Shown one piece after another: positions 37,845 to 46,879 of a DNA stretch of 64,000 bases. The position numbers were made by a program, and so were the translations under genes. How positions within the stretch are numbered: position 1 is the first letter of the stretch; every line of letters starts with the position of its first letter. The stretch is from Bolinopsis microptera (Eukaryota > Ctenophora > Tentaculata > Lobata > Bolinopsidae): positions 15,476,169-15,540,168 of the forward strand of contig NC_087072.1 of NCBI RefSeq assembly GCF_026151205.1, written 5' to 3'. The notes under the pieces were generated by a model, which was not told the DNA's origin, made no database searches, and worked only from the letters and a program-made list of their open reading frames with translations.

Positions 37845-40800
37845 TTATTCGACACTCATTGTTTCAGCTTTCATATGAGAATCATCACTGTTTATATTAT
37901 ATACAGCTTCCTTCGCTGACTCCTCCGGCTTCTCTTCATCTATCTCCCCATCCTCTTTTTCCCTGAAGTTACCAACTACCATTTTTACCTCATCCCCCTC
38001 TTTTTCCAGAATATCTATCTCATTTATCCCTGACTCAGCCTCCTTTAACTTATCCCTTGTCTTGTGGTCAACACTCCACCCCTTGGGGAGATGCTCCGGT
38101 TTCATTGAGGACAAAAAGAAGTTTCTCCACCTTACAATGAAGTCCTCCACTTTGTCCTGCTCGATAACTTTCTTCACCACTTCACTACCATGCTCTGGAG
38201 CATTACCTGAACACTTCATATCATTAATGGATATACATTTCAGTTCCATGACCTCTTCTGCTGACGGCTCATGTCCCAAGTAGTCAGTAATCGTCTGTTT
38301 CAGCACTAGTTTCCTTTCTTCTGGGATGATATTGTTTGTTGCTGTCAGAGCCTTGGCAGCTGCTCGAACACTAGATTTTGTCCTGTTCAAGACCATAAAG
38401 TTGTTTTTGTAATTGATGGGAATCCCATGCTCTGTCGCCAGTTCTTCTCGCATCAGGTTATCAAACATATTGCTAGAACAATGACACTGGACACACAGCA
38501 GCACTACATCATGTGACTGTCTATCTTTAAATTCAACAGGCAGGTGTCTCCTGTATTCTTTAGGAATGACATTCTTTCTAACAAGCTCCTCGGTTCGAGA
38601 ACAACAGCAGCATTCATTTATCTTGTCCTGACAATAGAAGTCTGAACTATCCAACGGTTTTCCAGAGGGTTCAAAGAGTAACTTAGCAGCAATTGGTTCA
38701 CCCTCAGCTTGTTCAATAGGCTCAGCCAAGTTGTTACTAAGATACCAGTTTATCTTTCTTTTGTTACATGTACAGAGGAGTGTCCCGTCAGGAGCATACA
38801 GTTTGCAGTTCTCGTATAGCGGCTTTTTCCGTACAATTTTGTGAACATTAGCTAGCTGCTCATCAAATCCTGAAGATATTCTATGTTAGCTTGTATTGAC
38901 AAAATAATACATTTATAAAAATATACTTCAGATTGTGTTTTGTAAGTTTAGTTAACATAACTTTAACAGCTTCTCTTAGCCTAGTATAGGCGACTGCTAT
39001 TATTTTACCTGCATATAGTTTGGGTCTCTTGGCTGGTTGTCTCATCTTATTTTCTGGTGATAAAAGAAAAACTTACATAATAATTATTTGAGTACAATTA
39101 TTATTAATACAGAAGGTCAGAAGTGTCATAAATAATTTTCCAAACAATCATCATTCATAGTCTACATAATGTTCACAAACTGTCAGTTGCCAGAATTAAA
39201 TGAATGTGAATACAATTTTCATAGGTCCAGAACCCTTCCTCCCAATTAGGCCACACTCAGTGACAAAGGAACATTCCACTTGAGATGTTCCTCCACAAAT
39301 ATAAATACAGGAATTTTAATTTTTCTGGAACTCACTCAGATAGCTTACATGGTCGCTTTCAGGATAGGTCACAGCCCACTAGTTTATTTTCAGAACGTGG
39401 CAAACAACGTCAACTTCGAGACGCAAGATTTTGAACACTTTTCAGGAGAAGCAGAAACATCCCAGCACCTCCTCTGCAAGTGCATCCAGATCATGACGTT
39501 CAGAATGAGGATAATTGGTAAACTCTACCTTAAAAACAGTAAACTACAATCATATCTTCAAATCTGTGGAACAGTCGACAAGACTGGATAGGGAAAACCC
39601 TTTTGGGTAACCTCCTAGGATTCTTCACCAGGAACTTTCGCTAAATCCCATACTAGGAACTCAACCTAGGCCCATCTCCGCATAGAGACATATTTCCCAG
39701 GCTTTGACCTTGCTCGGAAGTCCCTTGTCTGCCCGCAGAAGTACTACAACGGAAGTGGGTTTGCTCTGAGACAGGTAGTGACAGCTTCAAGACTCCAGGG
39801 GTCTGTTGCATTGATATTTATTATTTTATGATTTCGTATATACTTTGGGAGTCCTGGCGTGCAGCTAGCAGGAGTTGCATTCTGTGGGCACGGTGAGAAG
39901 GCCTCCATCTTTTAGTAAGAGGCCAGAAACCGTTGACCAGAACAGAGAGAGAGAGAGAGAGACATTTTACCGGGGAAAAAACAACTTTAAATTAGTTCTA
40001 AATCTGAAAAGTTTCAACTCACTATTTTTCTGAACCGGTTTTGTCATGTAATCAGTAAGATCAAACTCCTTATCAAGAGCTGTTATTTGTGAATAACACT
40101 GGCTCACAAGACTTTTTTGTTTTACATTCAGCCCAATTGCCCTGAAGTTAGGTAGCAAACATTAATATCTTATTTCGCTTAGTTCAGATTAATTATTATG
40201 TAAATGTAATTAAAAGAAATTAAAAGCAGCTAAAATCTGAGACTATCATATTGATCATATTATAATCAAAGATAAACTGGAAACAAATTACCAAGCTGTG
40301 GATATTTAAAGAATATAATATATAATACCTTCCACAAAATTTTGTGAGCTGATCTTTTATATCAGAAGCCCACTCAATCTCTGAAACACTAAAAGGAACT
40401 CCTAGATCTTTCTCCACCATAAGAGCATAGAATATATCAAGAGCAGCAGCCCCGTCAGCAGCTGCATAGTTGACTTGTTCCTGGCTGAGACTGTATGCTT
40501 CCCAATCATCTGAATATCATGATACATATATTATATTGTATTTTATTAATTGTAAAATCAGTGAAAATTACAAATCAAATTAAATGTCATTTAATATTCA
40601 CATTCATGGTGGAAAATAAATATTTTTCGAAAAATGTGATTTTATGTATTTAATAATAAATTGATATTCAACTCAATGCATGCTTTACATATGTAATGAA
40701 AAACATCAATAAAATTATTGAAATAATTCAGATTATGAAGTGAGGATGAGTAGTAGTCAGAAAGGGAAATTTAAGGGGAGAATGGCAGGGAAAATATTTA

Positions 40801-43800
40801 TTGTATGGATAAAAAATTAATATTAAAATGCAAACCTTGCCATCTTGCAGTGCTTTCCTTCTGAAGTCGGACACCAAGGCAATCTTCTGTTAATGAGCCC
40901 AAACCTAATTTGGGACACCAGCTGTATCTTTTAGATTTCTTTCTCCTTTTCGATTCAAGGTTAAGTATTTCCTGGAGTTAGGCTTCAAGTAGGATTCATG
41001 TCTCTTGAATAATTATAAAATTGCAAACTAAAATGAGCAAGAAGACTTAAGAACAGTCCAAATTTAAGAATCTTGGTATGAACATAATATTACGATTTTA
41101 AAAATAGAAATGTTCCTTTACCCCTACATAATATTATGCAGTACAAGTGATTACAACTGTTTCAAACAAGATACCCACTGTTAGAGAAAACGAGAAAAAA
41201 CTTTACATCTTCATTGTCTTCTGGATAAAGAATAGCCAGTTCTTCTTCAAATTTCTGGAGCTTTTTTAGTAATACTTTTCCATATGCTGTCTTGGTTACA
41301 GCAATATTCCTCAAATCTACCAAACCTTCTAAATTGCACTGGTATTGTTTTCTTAACATCTTGGCATCATTTTCGATGTTAACACCAACCTGTGAATGTT
41401 TCAGCTAGCTATTCTTGGGTCTCAAAATTATTGAAACAATTTCAGCAATTCACCTCAGAATGGTATGGAAAAGTTTGTGTTTTTCTTACCTTGATGATAT
41501 CACCATTCTGTAGGATATCATTCAGGCTCTTTGGAATCCGTTTGTCAGGGAACTTGGTGATACGAAATAGAAATACATCATCACAAGTTGCTACTTGAAT
41601 CATGGATATCTGAAGTTATCAGATTGATTATGCTAATGCAAATGATTTTTGATGAGCTAATAGCTAAAAAATAATGTTAAATAATAAATAATAATAATAA
41701 AAGTTGGTAGCTTAAACACAAACTCTAAGCCCAGTGGATAAACCACAAAACTTATGCTCTATTGTGTGAAACAAAGATACTAGATCAAGATAACTATCAA
41801 GGAGTGTATGCATAGGACATAAAAAGTTTTGGAACGAAGATGACATGCTTGTGAAGCGAGCTAACAGTCTAATTGCTAATAAGTTCAAAAAGATCATGAC
41901 ATTAGGTTGCATCCTAAACAGTTTAAGCAAATAACATAAAGTTATTATATTGTCAATTAATCGCTCATGCCATAACTTTTCTTAAACAGGTGAGTTTTTA
42001 ATAATGTTTTGAACAGATCAACATCGGAACAAGTCTTAATTTCAATTGGTAGTTGGTTCCAGATTTTCGGAGCAACAGTCTGAAACGCTCTTGGGTGTGA
42101 TCTTGTAGATCCGACGGGTAGGTGTAAGGATGAAGTTCTTCTGCTACTCGAACTAACAAATGTTACTAGATCACACAGATATGCAGGAGCAACACCATTG
42201 ACTGCTTTGAAAATCAGTAAGCATAACTTAAACTCAATCCTCTCCTTCACCTTGAGCCAATGAAGGGATTTGAGCTTCTCCTCGACTGAGTCTCTCTTCT
42301 TTAATCCAAAAACCAGACGGCATGCTCGGTTCTGAATGTTCTGCAGCTGCGTAATTGAGGCTTGACTACAACCATAGTAAAGTGCATTGCAGTAGTCAAG
42401 CGATGAGATTACAATTGCTTGAGTCAGTGTTCCCATCTGTTTGGTTGTGAGGAATGATTTCATCTTAGCAAGGTCTCTTAGTTTCAGAAAACACGATGTT
42501 TTAAGTTGCTTGATTTGCTCACCGAAGTTTAGTTGAGAGTCGAGACGAAATCCGAGGTTCTTTGCAACAGGTGACAGCCTGACACACGTCTCAGAGTTAA
42601 CAAACACGCCCCCTATAGACAGCTGCTGGAGAACAAGCGGTGTCCCAAAGACAAGAATCTCAGTTTTTCCTGCATTGAGCTGTAGATAATGTTTTTTCAT
42701 CCAGTCATTAATTTCTTGGAAACATTTGGGAACATCGTTGATAAGGACGGTGGGCTCCTCGTTTGGCTTGAAACTCTTATACAGCTGATGATCGTCGGCG
42801 TAACCCTGGATGGAGAAGTTCAAATCATGTGCTGCTGAGTACAAAGAGCGAATGTAGATGTTGAACAGGACCGGACCCAGCACAGAGCCCTGTGGGACTC
42901 CAAACTTAATCACTATCTCATAAGATTCCTCATTTCCAACTTTAATCGTTTGACATCTACCTGTGAGGAAGCTGCTGAACCATTTCCAAGCTGTCCCTGT
43001 TATTCCCAACTCATTTCTGAGGATGTTCAGTAGTTTGCAGTGGTCAACTGTATCAAAAGCTGCGCTGAGATCTAGGAGAAGAACAACAGTTGCCTTGCTT
43101 TCTGTAGATGCAATGAGCAGATCGTTAACAACTCTCACAAGCAGAGTCTCGGTGCTGTGTTTTGATTTGTATCCAGACTGCTGTGGGATGTTCAGGTTGT
43201 TGTTTTCTAGATGTTCATTTAGACGCCTGAGCACTACTCTTTCTATCAACTTGCCTACAAAGCTAAGGTTAGATATTGGTCTGTAATTCTTGAGATTATC
43301 ACTATCCAATCCCTGGCCCTTGATCAGGGGTGTGATATGAGCTAGTTTAGCGCCATCAATACTGCCAGAAGATAATGAAGCATTTACTATGTCAACTAAG
43401 ACGGGTAGTAGAACCTCAAGGTTTTCTTTAAAGATGTTAGCAGGTAGAGGGTCAATTGAAGAAGACTTGATCTCAGATGCCTTGATTATCTCCTCTAGTT
43501 CTTCTAGAGTAGTTGGAGAGAACTCAGCTAGTTTTTCTCCGCAGTAAGAGGGCGTTTGATCGTCAGACTCCACATGATCAAAGTTATTACGTATTGCCTT
43601 TATTTTCTCCTGAAAATATACGTTAAAGTTTTCGACTGTGTCCTTGAGAGACTCCGACGAAGGCAACACAATGCTTTTATCCCGATCAAGAAAGGTGTCC
43701 ACAAATCTAAAAAGACTCTTAGAAGAATAGGAATGCTTTATGAATTCGACTTTGAAAAACTCATGTTTCTTCCTGTCTGAGAGTTCTGTGCACTGCTCTC

Positions 43801-46800
43801 TGACTGATTCATAGTGTTTCTTGTCAGTTAAAGATCCGGAGATTTTCCACTTTGTCTCGGCTTTTCTTCTTTGGCTTCTAAGTGCTTTATATTCACCATC
43901 GAACCAAGGGGCAGACTTACGTTCTTTGATTTCCTTTGTGAGGAGAGGAGCATGGTTATTCAGCACAGTTAGGCACTTAGAGTTGTATAGGCTGATGCGG
44001 CTTTCAAATGACGGCATTTCAGCTTGTGATAGACCCTCAGGATCCATTACAGTAACCAATTCCTCAGCAAGATTATCCGCAAAACAATCTTTGTCAATTT
44101 CTTTGACATTTCTGAATGTGATAACTTTTTTCTTGTTGAGATTGCTTGCAACTGTTTTTGTGAGGCTAAAAGTAACCGGGAAATGGTCACAGTTTGGGAA
44201 CATTTCCGAAGTGTGCGAGTCTACTGTGACACTCTTTGGATTGACTATCTGATGGGAGGAGATTACAACATCCAGAATATGTCCTTTGTTGTGAGTTGGA
44301 TCTCTCACGTATTGATGCAGTCCATAGCTGGCCAATACTTCAGTCAGTTTGGCCGTGTTTCTTGATTTATGTTCATCCAAATGAATATTAAGATCACCAC
44401 AGATTAAAAACTTCTTGTATTTCATGAATATGTTCCCAATAAACTCATCCAAATCTTCAAAAAATACATCAGTCAATGACCCTGGTCGGTAAACACAAGC
44501 ACAGAGGACAGTATCACCCGATGAGTCCCGAAATTTGCCTAAAACTGCTTCAAACGTATCTCCACACTTATCAAACACAGGAGTAAGGTTCAAATCACTT
44601 GAATTATAAATAATTCCAACTCCTCCGCCTCTGCATTTAACGGAGTCTTTCCTGATGTAGTGAATCAAGTTATAGCCGTAAGACTTGATGGTAGCAGTAA
44701 CATCATTCTTCATGCTGGTGAGCCAAGTCTCAGTGACAAAAAGGACAGAGATTCTTTGGTCGATTATAGATTCCATGATTGGTTGAATCTTATTATTGAG
44801 AGATCTCACATTCCAGCAACAGCCAAGAATCTCTGTCGGAGAGGATTTCAGACCACTGCTTACAAGTTTTTTGAACTGTAGTAATTGATAGTTTTGCGGA
44901 GATGCTGCTGTTCAGCAACATAAGCTGGACATGTCCTATCAAATGCCGTGTGTGTGTTTCTTTCATCCCGATACTTGCCTTTAGAGCAGTTAATGCAGCA
45001 TGGGATAGGACTATTGGTTTTCTTTTCTGGACAATCTTCTGACGTATGATTCTTGGAACAATAACCACAAATAGCTTTTTCTGATTCACACTCCGACCTG
45101 TAGTGTCCAAAACCTTGGCATTTGTTGCATCGTTTTACATGAAATTGATCATAAACTTTGCAACTAAACGAACTGATGTATAGCCGATCTCCCTGTTGTT
45201 CTATGATTTTCCTGATATTGTTACTAACTCGTATAGTAGCTTGATGCTTGCTGCTGTTTTTGATCTGAGGTTTAACTTTTAGTACGGAAAATGTTTCACC
45301 CTGGGATTTTAATGCCTTAATGTTGGGGTGAGCTTGAAGGAGCAGGTCTTCTAGATCTTCTTCAGAATAATTATCAGCAAGGTTAGCAACAGAGATTGTG
45401 GGCAAACGTTCTGGTGGCTGGTGCGTTTTTATTTCTGGAAGTTGCTGGGATACTTTCTTGACGAGATTTTCCCTGTCAGCCGTTGTCGGACACACAACCA
45501 CAATTTCCCCTTTCTTGTTGACATACCGTTTGTCAGCATGAATGGCGTTGTCTTTGATGATTTTGTCAACATCTTTGCGATCTTGATCTTGATTTTCTGG
45601 TGTTTTGCTGGACATGATTAATACAGAGCGATATGAAGGGGCAACTGGTGCTGGAGATGAAGGAGAAGAAATTTCAGTTATGTCCGGAGATGTTTTCATA
45701 TTCACAACTTTCATAAGTAAACCCTTCATGTCCTCCATAGATTGGGTCAGATTATCTACTCGCCTGTCAATCAGGTCGACTTTACTTTCGGCATTGACTG
45801 CGGAGTTCTGTTCAGAGTGTGTCTTGCAGACATTACACACAAACGTAAAAGTCCCAAATCTGGAACTGTTAACACCCTTGGTTGCGTTTCTGTCGGAATA
45901 TGCTTTGAAGAAAGTGCGAGGACAGATTACATCAGTATTAATCCTATCTTTATCAGCATCTCGACAAACAGCATGAAATGACGATTTACACAAAAAGCAG
46001 GTAAGAGCAGTGTCATTAGCTTGAGCATCATTACAGGTGTTACAAGTGCCGTCTTTAATGTAGGCAAACTGGTATTGAAGAGTGTTACCTTGTCGCTGTT
46101 GAGTACTTTCAGAGGATGTGGATGAGTTCAGGAAAGGTGTGAAATGTTGCGGGGCCGGGGATAACATATCTTCGCTAACATTCCCGTCATTCTTTTGCAT
46201 AACATCCTGTAACGAGATTGAGGACCTGTTACCCTCATCATCAACACTACCTTCTCCGATCATTGCGCACTTCTTTTACAAAGTGAAACAGTGCAAATCA
46301 GCAAAGTCAGTAGAGAATCAAAATTGAGTTCGGGGTCCTCAAATTATTTGTTATATAGTAGTGTTGAAAGTATTAAAACTTAAATTTAGAAACCACATAA
46401 TAATTAGAAACCACATAATAATTAATATGCAAGGCTTAAATAAGAAAACCGAAATTCTTCAGTTACTTAAATTTCGTCATTGACTGTGTTGACTACCTTT
46501 GATCCTGACGAAGAATTCCATTCACAGTCAACTCCAAGAACATTTTTATTGAATATTGACTCCAAAGAAACTGAAATTTATTTGTATATTGCCACAGCTT
46601 TGTACTATCTAGTTTGTAGGACTTCAAATAGTGGTGATTGGGACAAATTCATCAAATTTTAAACATTTCAAGGACACCAATTATTCACTTTGAGGTACTG
46701 GCATTGACTATAGTGCTTCTAAATAAAAACTAAAGTTTTAAAATTACATACCAAATTCAGCTTGTTTTAAGTCGTCAACGATCGTTATTTTCTGTAAGGT

Positions 46801-46821
46801 CTGATAATCCCTGAGATTCAT
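37845..46821 (-). CDS. EXD2: EXD2, full-length 3'-5' exonuclease domain protein (copy A)
   Basis: Nine exons: 46752-46821, 46497-46570, 41490-41609, 41207-41389, 40836-40971, 40329-40509, 40023-40141, 39009-39053 and 37845-38869. They sum to 1953 nt (650 aa; human EXD2 is 621). The DEDDy exonuclease has GVDCEW (Asp38, Glu40), VGVNIENDAKML, DLRNIA and YAAADGAAALDIF (Tyr209, Asp213). The last exon has the EXD2 C-terminal module: KPLYENCKLYAPDG, LLCTCNKRK, a CCCC cluster, RKNVIPKEYRRHLP, SHDVVLLC and the MKPEHLPKGWSVDH end, all matching human EXD2 in order. Human EXD2 acts in DNA-end processing and at mitochondria. The membrane anchor of human EXD2 is not seen here, but an AG acceptor 10 nt before the ATG suggests an upstream exon. 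Intron 2 holds an entire LINE, and intron 7 holds a LINE fragment. Confidence 0.94.
39300..39600 (+). pseudogene. LINE 3'-end fragment in EXD2 intron 7
   Basis: The frame 39280-39591 contains IGHSPLVYF and EAETSQHLLCKCIQ, typical of the cysteine/histidine segment at the end of RNase-H-bearing non-LTR retrotransposon proteins (TGH-P-L...E-T-HLLC-C). No RT remains. The following sequence to about 39960, ending in a GA dinucleotide run at 39945-39962, shares the word CTCGGAAGTCCC with 22750 and is probably the element's non-coding 3' part. Confidence 0.55.
41957..44884 (-). CDS. LINE ORF2: APE endonuclease and reverse transcriptase
   Basis: Open for more than 950 codons. The endonuclease starts at CWNVRSLNNK, with FVTETWL, CGDLNIHLDE and CDHFPVTFSL. 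The RT contains LSAAFDTVDH, GVPQGSVLGPVLFNIYI and the catalytic YADDHQLY. A conserved C-terminal CR1/L2-type region follows (SLDYCNALYYG, QNRACRLVF, LHWLKVKERIEFKLC). There is no RNase H, as expected for this group. No ATG precedes the endonuclease in this frame near the ORF1 stop; the frame overlaps the end of ORF1, so translation by termination-reinitiation or frameshifting is likely. All catalytic motifs seen are intact. Confidence 0.9.
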   Translation of the reverse strand, partial: LLQFKKLVSSGLKSSPTEILGCCWNVRSLNNKIQPIMESIIDQRISVLFVTETWLTSMKNDVTATIKSYGYNLIHYIRKDSVKCRGGGVGIIYNSSDLNLTPVFDKCGDTFEAVLGKFRDSSGDTVLCACVYRPGSLTDVFFEDLDEFIGNIFMKYKKFLICGDLNIHLDEHKSRNTAKLTEVLASYGLHQYVRDPTHNKGHILDVVISSHQIVNPKSVTVDSHTSEMFPNCDHFPVTFSLTKTVASNLNKKKVITFRNVKEIDKDCFADNLAEELVTVMDPEGLSQAEMPSFESRISLYNSKCLTVLNNHAPLLTKEIKERKSAPWFDGEYKALRSQRRKAETKWKISGSLTDKKHYESVREQCTELSDRKKHEFFKVEFIKHSYSSKSLFRFVDTFLDRDKSIVLPSSESLKDTVENFNVYFQEKIKAIRNNFDHVESDDQTPSYCGEKLAEFSPTTLEELEEIIKASEIKSSSIDPLPANIFKENLEVLLPVLVDIVNASLSSGSIDGAKLAHITPLIKGQGLDSDNLKNYRPISNLSFVGKLIERVVLRRLNEHLENNNLNIPQQSGYKSKHSTETLLVRVVNDLLIASTESKATVVLLLDLSAAFDTVDHCKLLNILRNELGITGTAWKWFSSFLTGRCQTIKVGNEESYEIVIKFGVPQGSVLGPVLFNIYIRSLYSAAHDLNFSIQGYADDHQLYKSFKPNEEPTVLINDVPKCFQEINDWMKKHYLQLNAGKTEILVFGTPLVLQQLSIGGVFVNSETCVRLSPVAKNLGFRLDSQLNFGEQIKQLKTSCFLKLRDLAKMKSFLTTKQMGTLTQAIVISSLDYCNALYYGCSQASITQLQNIQNRACRLVFGLKKRDSVEEKLKSLHWLKVKERIEFKLCLLIFKAVNGVAPAYLCDLVTFVSSSSRRTSSLHLPVGSTRSHPRAFQTVAPKIWNQLPIEIKTCSDVDLFKTLLKTHLFKKSYGMSD
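44860..46263 (-). CDS. LINE ORF1 protein with PHD-like and CCHC zinc fingers
   Basis: 467 codons from ATG. The N-terminal third has a PHD-like Cys/His cluster (CNTCNDAQ ... CFLCKSSFHAVC ... FVCNVC, about residues 75-145). A predicted coiled-coil stretch follows, then a possible RNA-binding fold (about 285-365). Knuckles come near the C-terminus: CNKCQGFGHYRSEC, CGYCSKNHTSEDC and CCINC. PHD plus CCHC architecture is known for ORF1 of CR1-type LINEs. It ends with TAA, and ORF2 overlaps this end in the +1 frame. Likely role: RNA binding and particle formation for the element. Confidence 0.85.
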   Translation of the reverse strand: MIGEGSVDDEGNRSSISLQDVMQKNDGNVSEDMLSPAPQHFTPFLNSSTSSESTQQRQGNTLQYQFAYIKDGTCNTCNDAQANDTALTCFLCKSSFHAVCRDADKDRINTDVICPRTFFKAYSDRNATKGVNSSRFGTFTFVCNVCKTHSEQNSAVNAESKVDLIDRRVDNLTQSMEDMKGLLMKVVNMKTSPDITEISSPSSPAPVAPSYRSVLIMSSKTPENQDQDRKDVDKIIKDNAIHADKRYVNKKGEIVVVCPTTADRENLVKKVSQQLPEIKTHQPPERLPTISVANLADNYSEEDLEDLLLQAHPNIKALKSQGETFSVLKVKPQIKNSSKHQATIRVSNNIRKIIEQQGDRLYISSFSCKVYDQFHVKRCNKCQGFGHYRSECESEKAICGYCSKNHTSEDCPEKKTNSPIPCCINCSKGKYRDERNTHTAFDRTCPAYVAEQQHLRKTINYYSSKNL

Positions 46822-46879
46822 AGATTTGCTGCAACATAAAATTAGACTAACATTCTATATAATAATAATAATAATAATG

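Larger units (their letters stand above)
41660..46345 (-). mobile_element. Apparently full-length CR1/L2-type LINE inside EXD2 intron 2
   Basis: A two-ORF non-LTR retrotransposon lies in the same orientation as EXD2. The 5' UTR begins around 46345, ORF1 is 44860-46263, ORF2 ends at 41957, and the 3' UTR ends near 41660 in a TTATTATTATT-type tail. The corresponding intron in EXD2-family copy B is only about 130 bp (35916-36048), so the insertion explains the 4.9 kb intron here. Both ORFs are open over their full lengths, suggesting a recent, possibly competent copy. No target duplication was found, as is common for CR1-like elements. Exact ends are approximate. Confidence 0.83.

Noticed and set aside
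42963-45976. Several plus-strand ORFs of 60-143 codons opposite the CR1-like LINE
   Set aside because: They are antisense shadows of the LINE ORF1 and ORF2.
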